From Subsaxibacter sp. CAU 1640 (GTDB lineage Bacteria > Bacteroidota > Bacteroidia > Flavobacteriales > Flavobacteriaceae), in assembly GCF_023156585.1 (NCBI RefSeq), contig NZ_JALNMI010000006.1, forward strand, positions 1-64,000: a stretch of 64,000 nt of DNA. The letters run 5' to 3'. Shown here in pieces: positions 8,853-18,000 of this stretch (position 1 is the first letter of the stretch; the number at the start of each line of letters is the position of its first letter). The notes beneath the pieces are model-generated. The model was given only the letters and a program-made list of their open reading frames with translations, was not told the DNA's origin and searched no databases. The translations under genes and the position numbers were made by a program.

Positions 8853-9247
8853 TGAATTTACGAGGTAGAAATAAAGTAACTCCAGAATTCAATATGTCTT
8901 CAATGACAGATATTGTGTTTCTGTTATTGATATTTTTTATGATTGCTTCAACATTGGTGACCACCAGTGCTATTGATATTTTGCTTCCGAAAGCAAGTGG
9001 AAAAACTGAAAATAAAAAATCGGTTGCAGTAAGTATCAAAGAAAATCTAACGTTTTATATTGATCAAAGATTGGTGGGTGAAAGTATGTTGGAAAATGAG
9101 TTGATAACGGCTTTGGCAAGTCAAGAAGAACCAACAATAGTATTGAGAGCTGATAAATCAGTGGCTGTTGAACATGTTGTGAAAGTGATGGACATAGCCA
9201 ATAGAAATAAATTTAAAGTGATTTTGGCGGTAAGGCCAAATGATTAA
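8852..9247 (+). CDS. exbD: ExbD/TolR family biopolymer transport protein
   Basis: A 131-residue partner of ExbB. The single N-terminal span (about residues 15-38) starts with FNMSSMTDIVFLLLIFFMIAS, whose Asp is the proton-carrying residue conserved in ExbD/TolR. The rest is a periplasmic domain ending in KFKVILAVRPND, typical of the family. The start overlaps the exbB stop and the 3' end overlaps the tonB start region by 8 bp, so the three genes form one unit. Confidence 0.93.
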   Translation: MNLRGRNKVTPEFNMSSMTDIVFLLLIFFMIASTLVTTSAIDILLPKASGKTENKKSVAVSIKENLTFYIDQRLVGESMLENELITALASQEEPTIVLRADKSVAVEHVVKVMDIANRNKFKVILAVRPND

Positions 9248-10136
9248 GATGAAGTATTTAGAAACCCAACATGAACGAAATTCTGCAAAGGTAACCACAC
9301 TTATTGTGGTCATTTTGCTGTTGCTGTTGTTTGTGATGGGACCTCCTTATATGGATCCACCCATTGAATATGGGGTGGCTGTAAATTTCGGAAATTCTGA
9401 AGTAGGTAGTGGAGATGTGCAACCATTGCAGCCTGTTAAGTCTGAACCCAGAGAAGTTAAAGAGCAACCAAAGGTTCAAGAAACGAAAGTTGAAGAAACC
9501 AAGGCTGAACCCAGTAAATCTGATAAAGCTTCAGAAAAAGTCCTCACTGCAGATAATGAAGAAGCCATTGCCATGAAAAAGCAAAAGGAAGCCGCTGAAG
9601 CCAAATCACAAGCGGAAGCTAGAGCAAAGGCAGAAGCTGAAAGAGTGCAAAAAGCTAAAGAAGCAGCGGAAGCAAAAAAACGTCAGGAAGAAGCCGAAAA
9701 GAAAGCAAAATTGGATGCGCTTATTGGAGGCGTCAGTAAATCTGATGGAAAAACTACAGGAAGCGAAGGCGATGACAATAAAGCTGGAGATAAAGGGCAA
9801 TTAAATGGTGACCCATATGCACCGAGCTATTTTGGTCAACCAGGTACTGGGAACGGTGGGAATGGATCAGGTTATGGGTTGAATGGTAGAGGTAGACCTA
9901 CCAATGGTAAAGTTGTACCCGATTGTGATGAAGAAGGGCGAGTCGTCGTTGAAATTCATGTGAATAGAGACGGACGCGTCATTAAAGCAATTCCTGGAGT
10001 TAAGGGGACAACAGGAGACTTGTGTTTATATGAAGCAGCCAAAAAAACAGCATTGACTTACAAATGGCCAGCAGATTCAAAAGCGCCTTCTACCCAAATA
10101 GGATTTGTAAAAATAGACTTCAGCGTTACACAATAA
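9240..10136 (+). CDS. TonB-like energy transducer
   Basis: A 298-residue protein with an N-terminal membrane anchor (about residues 17-36), a long Lys/Glu/Ala-rich region (about 70-160, probably a helical periplasm-spanning rod), a Gly/Asn-rich stretch (about 185-220) and a C-terminal TonB-like domain (GRVVVEIHVNRDGRVIKAIPG ... TALTYKWPAD ... GFVKIDF). It would transmit ExbBD energy to TonB-dependent receptors. Two in-frame ATGs (9240, 9249) are possible starts; both give the same membrane anchor. Proline-rich TonB spacers are replaced here by charged Ala/Glu/Lys repeats. Confidence 0.85.
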   Translation: MIKMKYLETQHERNSAKVTTLIVVILLLLLFVMGPPYMDPPIEYGVAVNFGNSEVGSGDVQPLQPVKSEPREVKEQPKVQETKVEETKAEPSKSDKASEKVLTADNEEAIAMKKQKEAAEAKSQAEARAKAEAERVQKAKEAAEAKKRQEEAEKKAKLDALIGGVSKSDGKTTGSEGDDNKAGDKGQLNGDPYAPSYFGQPGTGNGGNGSGYGLNGRGRPTNGKVVPDCDEEGRVVVEIHVNRDGRVIKAIPGVKGTTGDLCLYEAAKKTALTYKWPADSKAPSTQIGFVKIDFSVTQ

Positions 10137-10137
10137 A

Positions 10138-11355
10138 ATGACCTATCAAGATACAGTCAACTGGATGTTCAAGCAGTTACCTATGTATCAAAATCAAGGT
10201 AAATCTGCTTACAAGGCTAATTTGGACAACACGCACCTTTTGGCAGATTATCTCAATCATCCGGAAAATTCATTTAAAAGCATTCATGTAGCAGGAACCA
10301 ATGGTAAGGGCTCCACAAGTCATATGCTAGCATCCATCTTGCAAGAAGGAGGTTACAAGGTAGGATTGTATACTTCACCACATCTTAAAGATTTCAGGGA
10401 GCGTATTAAAATCAATGGTAAAGAGATTTCGGAGGAGTTTGTTGTTGAGTTTATTGATGAACATAAGCTTTTTTTTGAAAGTAATACTTTGTCTTTTTTT
10501 GAAATGACTGTTGGAATGGCCTTTGATTATTTTTCTAAAGAAAAAGTAGATATCGCCATTATTGAAGTAGGAATGGGAGGTAGGCTGGATTCCACAAATA
10601 TCATAACCCCTGAAGTTTCCGTGATTACCAATATCGGTCTGGACCATACGCAATTTTTAGGATCTACGCTCGAAGCTATTGCCAAGGAAAAAGGCGGCAT
10701 CATCAAGCCAAATATTCCTGTTGTTATTGGCGAAACTCAACTCGAAACTGAAGCTGTTTTTAGAGAGATTTCAAAGGACAGGAATTCTAAAATATTCTTT
10801 GCAGATAAAGATATTGAAGATGCTCTTGAAAGTGACCTGAAAGGTTATTATCAACAGAAAAATATAAAAACAGTTTTAAAGGCTGTAAGCATTATTCAAA
10901 ATCGTGGTTATCATATTTCAGATGAAAATATAAAAAACGGCTTGCTTAATGTAGTTAAGAATACAGGACTAAACGGACGTTGGCAAATTTTGAGTGAGCA
11001 TCCAAAAATTATTTGTGACACCGCACACAATAAGGAAGGTCTCAATTATGTCATGCAACAATTGAATGATGAAACGTTTGACAAATTGCACATGGTTTTT
11101 GGTGTCGTGAATGATAAAGAATTGGAATCAATATTACCGATTTTACCAAAAAACGCTGAATATTATTTCTGCAAACCAAATATTCCGAGAGGTAAGGATG
11201 TAGAAGAATTACAATACCAATTCCTTCAAAATGGTTTCAATGGAAAAAGCTATTCTAGTGTTATAGAGGCTTTTGAAACTGCAAAAGAAAATGCAGCCCA
11301 TGACGATTTGATTTATGTAGGAGGAAGCACATTTGTAGTGGCTGAAATAATTTAA
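10138..11355 (+). CDS. folC: bifunctional folylpolyglutamate synthase / dihydrofolate synthase
   Basis: An ATP-dependent ligase that adds glutamate to dihydropteroate and folates. It has 405 residues. The P-loop AGTNGKGST is at about residues 52-60, and the Mur-ligase-like EVGMGGRLDSTN and NIGLDHTQFLG motifs follow. The C-terminal domain contains ICDTAHNKEG, the conserved HN region of FolC. The gene begins 1 nt after the tonB stop, so it probably shares the exbB-exbD-tonB transcript. Confidence 0.95.
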   Translation: MTYQDTVNWMFKQLPMYQNQGKSAYKANLDNTHLLADYLNHPENSFKSIHVAGTNGKGSTSHMLASILQEGGYKVGLYTSPHLKDFRERIKINGKEISEEFVVEFIDEHKLFFESNTLSFFEMTVGMAFDYFSKEKVDIAIIEVGMGGRLDSTNIITPEVSVITNIGLDHTQFLGSTLEAIAKEKGGIIKPNIPVVIGETQLETEAVFREISKDRNSKIFFADKDIEDALESDLKGYYQQKNIKTVLKAVSIIQNRGYHISDENIKNGLLNVVKNTGLNGRWQILSEHPKIICDTAHNKEGLNYVMQQLNDETFDKLHMVFGVVNDKELESILPILPKNAEYYFCKPNIPRGKDVEELQYQFLQNGFNGKSYSSVIEAFETAKENAAHDDLIYVGGSTFVVAEII

Positions 11356-11374
11356 TTTTTTTCAAAAAAATCTT

Positions 11375-11403
11375 TTGCAGAATAAAAAACTAATCTATAT
11401 TTG
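11375..11403 (+). promoter_or_regulatory. Bacteroidota promoter for the tRNA-Val genes
   Basis: TTG at 11375-11377 is followed after 18 nt by TATATTTG at 11396-11403, a full match to the TTG/TAnnTTTG consensus. It lies 15 nt before the tRNA at 11419. Confidence 0.8.
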
Positions 11404-11418
11404 CAGTCCGATAACGTA

Positions 11419-11493
11419 GGGCGATTAGCTCAGCTGGTTCAGAGCACCTCGTTTACACCGAGGGGGTCGGGGGTTCGAACCCCTCATCGCCCA
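11419..11493 (+). tRNA. tRNA-Val (anticodon UAC)
   Basis: A complete cloverleaf: acceptor GGGCGAT/ATCGCCC with discriminator A, D-stem GCTC/GAGC, anticodon stem CCTCG/CGAGG around the loop TTTACAC (anticodon TAC), and a T-arm with GGTTCGAACCC. CCA is not encoded. The gene reads GUA and, by wobble, other Val codons. Confidence 0.97.
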
Positions 11494-11505
11494 CAAAATT
11501 TGATA

Positions 11506-11536
11506 AAAAGTTCATACATTTGTGTGAACTTTTTTA
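11506..11536 (+). terminator. terminator-like hairpin between the two tRNAs
   Basis: AAAAGTTCA pairs with TGAACTTTT, and the stem extends toward ACA/TGT, followed by T residues. It may terminate or help separate the two tRNA transcripts. Confidence 0.7.
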
Positions 11537-11546
11537 ATAAGTACTA

Positions 11547-11621
11547 GGTCCATTAACTCAGCTGGTTCAGAGTGTCACGTCGACAACGTGGAAGTCACTG
11601 GTTCGAATCCAGTATGGACCA
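11547..11621 (+). tRNA. tRNA-Val (anticodon GAC) with C at position 33
   Basis: The acceptor GGTCCAT/ATGGACC with discriminator A, D-stem ACTC/GAGT, anticodon stem TCACG/CGTGG (one T-G pair) and T-arm ACTGG/CCAGT are all intact. The seven-base anticodon loop reads TCGACAA, giving anticodon GAC (Val) but C instead of the near-universal U at position 33. CCA is not encoded. Apart from base 33 it looks functional. Confidence 0.9.
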
Positions 11622-11623
11622 CA

Positions 11624-11657
11624 AAAAAATCCATTCTTTTATTGAATGGATTTTTTT
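11624..11657. terminator. bidirectional terminator between tRNA-Val and murF
   Basis: AAAAAATCCATTC pairs with GAATGGATTTTTT around a TTTTATT loop. A T run on one strand and an A run on the other make it usable in both directions, for the tRNA upstream and for murF, which ends at 11660. Confidence 0.9.
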
Positions 11658-11659
11658 AT

Positions 11660-12940
11660 TTAGAGTATTTGCAAAATTCGTTCAAGTGCCATCCCTCGAG
11701 AGCCTTTAATCAGCATAAATTTATTTTCGATAGGACGTTTTTGTAATTCATCTTTTAAGTCATCAAAACCTTCAAATTTTTTGATATTGGAGCCATTTAC
11801 ATCTGTTTTAAAGAAGTTTTTTCCAATAATATAGGTTTCATCAAAAGGATTCTGTTTGATATAATCAACAATTTGTTGATGCTCAATTTCTGATGTGGCG
11901 CCCAATTCAAACATATCACCTAAAAAGAGTACCTTATGATCTTTATGAAGCTGCTTAAAATTCTCTAATGCAGCCATCATACTTGTAGGATTGGCATTAT
12001 AGGCATCCATGATAATTGAGTTGCTACCCTTTTCTATAAGTTGAGAACGATTATTTGTAGGATTGTAATTTTCAATTGCTGAAACAATATCCTCTGAATC
12101 TACTTTGAAATAAGAACCTACGGCAATGGCCACAGCAATGTTGTTAAAATTATACATCCCGGTGAGTTGACTATTAATGGTTTTGTTATTATATTTTAAC
12201 GAGACATAAGGTTGAGAACTAATCAACTCTACCATTGCGTCTAAGGATGTAATCAAACCGAAGTGATAAATATTTTCATAATGAAGAGTTTGCTTCACTT
12301 GAATTTCGTCATTTTCATTGACAAAGATTGTTTTTTGATGTTTTTTGAGATAATCATACAATTCGGACTTTGATTTGATGACACCTTCAACACTTCCAAA
12401 ACCTTCAAGATGTGCCTTTCCGAAATTTGTTATCAAACCATAGTCGGGTTGCGCAATGTCACATAGAAATGCAATTTCTTTTGGATGATTGGCTCCCATT
12501 TCTACTATAGCAATGTCTGTCTTATCTGTCATGCTTAACAAAGTCAAAGGGACGCCAATATGATTGTTCAAATTGCCTAGGGTTGCAGTCGTATTGAATT
12601 TTTTGGACAGGACGGCATTGATAAGCTCTTTGGTCGTCGTTTTTCCATTACTTCCTGTGAGAGCTATAATAGGTACTATGAGTTGATTTCTATGATGGGT
12701 CGCGAGCAGCTGAAGTGTTTTCAATACATTGTCGACCAAGATACAGTTGTCGGTCAAATAGTCGGCCTCATCGATAATGCAATATTTAGCACCTTTTTCA
12801 AGTGCTTGATGTGCAAATGTATTTCCATTAAAATTATCTCCTTTTAAAGCAAAAAAAAGACAGCCTTGCTGAATTTTTCTTGTATCAGTGCATACAGAAC
12901 TGCACTTGAGATAATACGAGTAAATAGCTTCTATATCCAT
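11660..12940 (-). CDS. murF: UDP-N-acetylmuramoyl-tripeptide--D-alanyl-D-alanine ligase
   Basis: The cytoplasmic Mur ligase that adds D-Ala-D-Ala to UDP-MurNAc-tripeptide. It has 426 residues, a little shorter than in E. coli. The ATP motif ALTGSNGKTTTKELI, the EMGANHPKEI segment and the C-terminal DAYNANPTSM are the family landmarks; VLFLGDMFELG is the MurF-specific segment following it. It has its own terminator (11624-11657) and stands between the tRNAs and gldJ. In Flavobacteriaceae, murF beside gldJ is a common arrangement. Confidence 0.96.
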   Translation of the reverse strand: MDIEAIYSYYLKCSSVCTDTRKIQQGCLFFALKGDNFNGNTFAHQALEKGAKYCIIDEADYLTDNCILVDNVLKTLQLLATHHRNQLIVPIIALTGSNGKTTTKELINAVLSKKFNTTATLGNLNNHIGVPLTLLSMTDKTDIAIVEMGANHPKEIAFLCDIAQPDYGLITNFGKAHLEGFGSVEGVIKSKSELYDYLKKHQKTIFVNENDEIQVKQTLHYENIYHFGLITSLDAMVELISSQPYVSLKYNNKTINSQLTGMYNFNNIAVAIAVGSYFKVDSEDIVSAIENYNPTNNRSQLIEKGSNSIIMDAYNANPTSMMAALENFKQLHKDHKVLFLGDMFELGATSEIEHQQIVDYIKQNPFDETYIIGKNFFKTDVNGSNIKKFEGFDDLKDELQKRPIENKFMLIKGSRGMALERILQIL

Positions 12941-12956
12941 AAAATAAATGTAATAA

Positions 12957-12989
12957 AAAAAGTCCCAACTAACTTTGTTGGGACTTTTA
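12957..12989. terminator. terminator downstream of gldJ
   Basis: AAAAGTCCCAAC and GTTGGGACTTTT form a perfect 12-bp stem around TAACTTT. It lies between the murF start and the gldJ stop on the minus strand and would end the gldJ transcript. Confidence 0.9.
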
Positions 12990-13011
12990 ATATTATATTA
13001 AAGTTTATATG

Positions 13012-14691
13012 TTAATTTCTAGACTTATTTTTAGCTTCAGATTTAGAACCTACTCTAGACATAGCACATCTAAAACCGATATAGTCAGTTGCCATATCTT
13101 GTGGGAAATAGCGACGTTGTGCAGGGTCAATCCAATAAGCTCTGTCTTTCCAAGAACCACCTTTGTAAACACGCACATTATCGTTGATTAAAGAGGTTCT
13201 GTCGTTTGACTTATCATATTGTTTAATCAAATTACCACTTGAGTCCACCTCAATTTTGTTTTGAGGGGAGTTGTACATTTTTGTGGTTTCAGACACTCCA
13301 TCAATCTCATCTTCACCAAAGCTATTTCCATACTGACGAGATGATCTTTTGTCACCATCTCTGAAATTACGGTTGTCACTTTTATCGAAGTTTGTTCTTT
13401 GGTAAGTCTCGTTTTCATCAATTGGAACTTGTAGGATTTCACCAGGCAAGTTTCTAGCGACAATCTTACCATTGCTTAAAGTGTCATAAACTATATCCGC
13501 TGTTGTCACAACTTTTACGGTTCCATCTTCATTAATGGCATTTTTGGTATAAACGTTTCCACGATAGTAGTTGAAATCACTGAATTCATCATCAACAATT
13601 GGTCTATAAACGTCAGCCACCCATTCAGCCACATTACCAGCCATGTCATACAGTCCAAAATCATTTGGCTCATAAGACATCACGGCGTTTGTGATGTCTG
13701 CTCCATCGTCTGACCAACCAGCAATTCCTCCGTAATCACCTTTACCTTGTTTGAAATTTGCCAACTGATCGCCTTTAGTTTTTCTTTTACCAGAACGTGT
13801 ATATTGACCACTCCATGGATATTTTTTACGACCTCTAATGGCGTTATAGTTTCTTAATTCGCTTAGACCAAGCGCAGCATATTCCCATTCTGCCTCGGAA
13901 GGTAAGCGGTATTTAGGTGAAATAATACCCGTTTCTCTAGTGGCATAAACGTTCATTGGTTCACCAGCAGCATTGGTTTGAGGTTTTCTTCTTCCACCTT
14001 CCAAAATATCACTATTTCCTCCGTAAGTTTCAGTAGGCGCATTGATATATGTGTCAGTGTTGAAGTTGGAATCAGCAGTGATGTCTTCGCTTAAACGGGC
14101 ATCTCTTTTGATGTAACCAGCTTCTTCCAAATTAAGCTCATTGACACGGTCAGTTCTCCAATTAGCAAATTCTACAGCCTGAATCCAAGTGACACCAACT
14201 ACAGGATATTCTCCATAACCTGGGTGACGTAGATAGTTTTCTGTCATCATTTCGCTATAACCTAAACGATTTCTCCATACCAAAGTATCAGGTAATGCTC
14301 CTTCATAGATTAGTCTGAAATTTGGGTCATCTGGTGGATAAACTCGTTTAATCCAATCCAAATATTCCAAATACATTTTATTGGTCACCTCCGTTTCATC
14401 CATATAAAAAGATTGCACGTGCTGTTGAGAAGGAGAATTGTTCCAATCATGCATTGGGTCATCCTGTACTTTTCCCATAGTGAAGGTTCCGCCTTCTACA
14501 AATACCAATCCTGGACCAGCTTCTTGTCCTTTGTAATTGTTATTGTATTGAAAGCCTCCTTTTTTGTCGTTAATGTTCCAACCAGTGGCTCTAGATTCGT
14601 TTGAAGACGATGATCTTTTACAGCCAATCATGGTTAAAGATAGCATTAGGGCTAATAGTATCCTTAGATTTAAGACGTTTTTCATATCCAT
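13012..14691 (-). CDS. gldJ: gliding motility lipoprotein GldJ
   Basis: GldJ is a lipoprotein needed for gliding and for the type IX secretion machinery. The N-terminus is a lipoprotein signal with TMIGC, the lipid Cys being residue 24 (22 if Met3 is the start). The body is an FGE-sulfatase (formylglycine-enzyme-like) fold: VFVEGGTFTMGKV near residue 65, YRLPSEAEWEYAALG, DMAGNVAEWVADVYRP and the C-terminal GFRCAMSRVG. Apart from the lipid Cys, the only cysteine I see is in that last motif, so the paired active-site cysteines of a true FGE are missing. The divergent neighbours porU-porV agree with the F. johnsoniae arrangement. Confidence 0.95.
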   Translation of the reverse strand: MDMKNVLNLRILLALMLSLTMIGCKRSSSSNESRATGWNINDKKGGFQYNNNYKGQEAGPGLVFVEGGTFTMGKVQDDPMHDWNNSPSQQHVQSFYMDETEVTNKMYLEYLDWIKRVYPPDDPNFRLIYEGALPDTLVWRNRLGYSEMMTENYLRHPGYGEYPVVGVTWIQAVEFANWRTDRVNELNLEEAGYIKRDARLSEDITADSNFNTDTYINAPTETYGGNSDILEGGRRKPQTNAAGEPMNVYATRETGIISPKYRLPSEAEWEYAALGLSELRNYNAIRGRKKYPWSGQYTRSGKRKTKGDQLANFKQGKGDYGGIAGWSDDGADITNAVMSYEPNDFGLYDMAGNVAEWVADVYRPIVDDEFSDFNYYRGNVYTKNAINEDGTVKVVTTADIVYDTLSNGKIVARNLPGEILQVPIDENETYQRTNFDKSDNRNFRDGDKRSSRQYGNSFGEDEIDGVSETTKMYNSPQNKIEVDSSGNLIKQYDKSNDRTSLINDNVRVYKGGSWKDRAYWIDPAQRRYFPQDMATDYIGFRCAMSRVGSKSEAKNKSRN

Positions 14692-15026
14692 ACTTTTAAG
14701 TAAGCTAGTTAAATTTAGTGACGCAATATAGTAATTATAGGAATATTAACAACATTTTTTTTAAAATAGATTGAAAAAAAGTTGCATTTCATCCTTTTTT
14801 TTGAACACAACAACGGACTTTTGCCCATTTTATCGATGTATTTTGTTTTTCAATAACGAGTTTAAATTTTATTTATTGTTGTAATTTTGAATAAAAAAAA
14901 TTGCGCTAATAATAACCTTTTCTTGTTTGCGTTACTATATTGTCGCATTTTATGGCAAATGAATTGATTAAACGTTCGGTTTTTAGATTTATTTTTGCCA
15001 TTTGAGTTAATTCTGAATTTGAATAA
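14692..15026. other. 335-bp divergent promoter region, gldJ / porU
   Basis: An AT-rich non-coding gap holding the promoters of gldJ (minus) and porU (plus). A good porU promoter is present near its right end. For gldJ I see only weak matches. No repeats or small ORFs stand out. Confidence 0.7.
14964..14997 (+). promoter_or_regulatory. promoter of porU
   Basis: TTG (14964-14966), a 23-nt gap and TATTTTTG (14990-14997) match the Bacteroidota promoter pattern and lie 29 nt before the porU ATG. Confidence 0.65.
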
Positions 15027-18000
15027 ATGAACAAATACTTACCTTTTATTTTTCTTGCAGTTTGTCCATCTCTTTTATTTTCTCAACAGAAATCATTTGA
15101 CATCTCTTGGAATGGAACAAAAATTTTTCAAACCAACATTTCTAGTTTCGAAGTTCCTGCTTTTGACGATGAACATTTAAGCTTTAACACAGACTATGGC
15201 CTATTGTATTTTACAGAATGGGATTCAAATGTTATCATTAATGAGTCATCTGTAGAATTATCAGATGTATCCTATTCAGTAATTTCAAGATCAGATTTAA
15301 AAGGTTTACCGCTTAACACCATTCCAGGTTCTCCAAAATTAACTATTACAAATGCCAAAGCAAGAGACAAAAGAAGTATACATCTTCAAATAACTCCTAT
15401 AATTAAAGATAATGGTGTTTTTAAAAAAATCACGTCATTTACGGTAAAATATAACACTTTTTCAGCTAAAACAAGTGATCCTCAACAGAGGGCCGGTATT
15501 GTAAATTCTGTTTTGAGTACTGGACAATGGTATCGTTTTTATGTAGACAAATCAGGTGTCTTTAAGATATCTAAAGATTTTTTGAATGATTTGGGTGTGA
15601 ATACTAATGTTGATCCGCGCACCATCAAAGTTTTTGGTAACGGGGGAGCTATGCTTCCTTTTTTGAATTCATCATCTTATCCAAATGACTTGACGGAAAA
15701 TGCAATAAAATTTGTTGGTGAAGAAGATGGCATATTTAATAATGAGGATTATATTTTATTTTATGGTGAGGGTCCAAAAGGGAATGTTTCAAATTTAAAT
15801 ATCAATACCAATTTAAACCCATACACAGATAAATCCTACTATTATATAACTGTTGGTCCTGGTTATGGAAAACGGATTCAACCAATGGCGCAACCAACAG
15901 GAAATCCTGATGTAATATTTGATACTTTTCATGATTATCAGTTTCATGAAATCGATGAATATAATATAGCGAAAATTGGAAGACGTTGGTTTGGAGATAG
16001 GTTTGGAATTGAAAATCAAAAGGAGTTTTTGTTCAACTTTCCGAATTTAGTGACAACGGAACCCGTGAGCCTTAAGGTTTATGTGGGAGCCACGGCCGAG
16101 GTCCAGACTTCTATGGAGATAAAATTGAATGGCAATGTCGTATCAAACCTTACTTTAAACGCTTTTGCAGATACAACCTTGGCAACAGGAGATTCATTTA
16201 CGGGTCAAGTATCATTGTCCTCTCCTGAAGCAACCGTCATGCTCACTTATAACAACAACAATAATCCAGCTTCAATTGCATATCTGGATTATCTGTCAAT
16301 TGAAGCTACTAGAGCGTTAAGATACGATGGCAAACAATTTCCTTTCAAGCATAACTCGGCGGCATTGGCTTCAGGAATTGTTCAATACTCTTTAAATAAC
16401 GCCACTGCTGTATCTGAAATTTGGGACATCAGCAATAAATATGATGTTACAAATGTGGTAAACACTGATCATTCGGCCGCATTCATTTTCAAGGCTCAAG
16501 GTGGTGTTGACAAGAATTATTTGGTGGTGGCGCCTTCCAATTATTATCTACCACTGCGAGACGGGAATGTGAGGGTAAGCAACCAAAACCTTAAAGGCAC
16601 AATTTTTAATAATGCACAAGGTGAATTTCAAGATGTTGATTATATCATTGTAGCATCGTCAAACTACGTAAATCAGGCGGAGCGCTTAGCGCAAATTAAC
16701 AGAAACAGGTATGGCCTTAACGTGAAAGTTGTAACCTTGAAAGAGATATACAACGAATTTAGTTCTGGTCAACAAGATGTGGCAGCCATCAGGAATTTTC
16801 TAAGATATGTTTATCTAAATGCCAGTTCTGAAACTCGGCGATTGAAATATTTATGCTTATTTGGCGATGCATCCTATGATTATAAGGATAGAATATCCAA
16901 CAATACCAATATTGTTCCTTCATGGTTGAGTTACAATAGTTTTAGTTTGACCAATTCCTACATTTCTGATGATTTTTATGGCAACATGGATGAGAGCGAA
17001 GGGAGCATGGCAACTTCTGATAAATTGGATATTGCCGTTGGTAGGATTCTTGCAGATTCACCACAAAGAGCGAAGGAATTAGTGGATAAAATAGAGCTAT
17101 ATTATAAGGAGCCTTCTTATGGAAGTTGGAGAAATACCTTTGTGGTTATTTCCGATGATGTTGACAGGTCAGGTGAACAGCAATTGCAAAGTACCACAGA
17201 CCAAATGGCTGATTTAGTTTCAGCCGAAAAACCGTTTTTGAATATTGTAAAAATACATTCTGACTCCTATCAACAAGAAGCAACTGCCAGTGGTGCACGA
17301 TATCCAAAAGTTAACAAAGCGATTAAAGACGCCATTGAAGTGGGTGCTTTGGTTGTAAATTATTTTGGTCATGGAGGTGAAGATGGTCTTGCTCATGAGT
17401 TTGTTTTCGATAAGATAGATGCTCAAGATATAAGAAACACCTGTAAATTTAATTGCTTCGTGACTGTCACTTGTGAATTTACAAAATTTGACAATCCTCA
17501 AAGACCTACAGCGGGAGAGCTTATTTATTGGAACTCACAAGGCGGCTCAATTTCACTTATTACCACAACTAGAGAAATTTTTCTAACGGTCGGTGTAGGA
17601 TTTAATAAGGTAATGGAAAAGTATTTATTTGCTTTTGGGTCAGATAATTACCCAAGTATGGCTGAAGCCTTGAGGTTAACTAAAAATGATCCTTTGATTT
17701 CTACTCAAAAGGAAGTTGTTTTTTATATTGGAGATCCTGCTATGAAATTGGCATTTCCAAAGCCCAACATCCGACTTACCAAAATTAATGACGTTCCACT
17801 TGGACAAAATACAGATGTCTTGAAAGCTTTGAGTCGTGTAAAGTTATCAGGGGAAGTTGTAGATACTTCTGGAAACATTTTATCAAATTATAACGGGACC
17901 TTAACCGCCACAATATATGATAAGGAGATTCAAAGAGCTACGTTGGGAAATGATGGAGTAAGGGTAAATAATCAATTAGTAATTCTCAATTTTAAAACTT

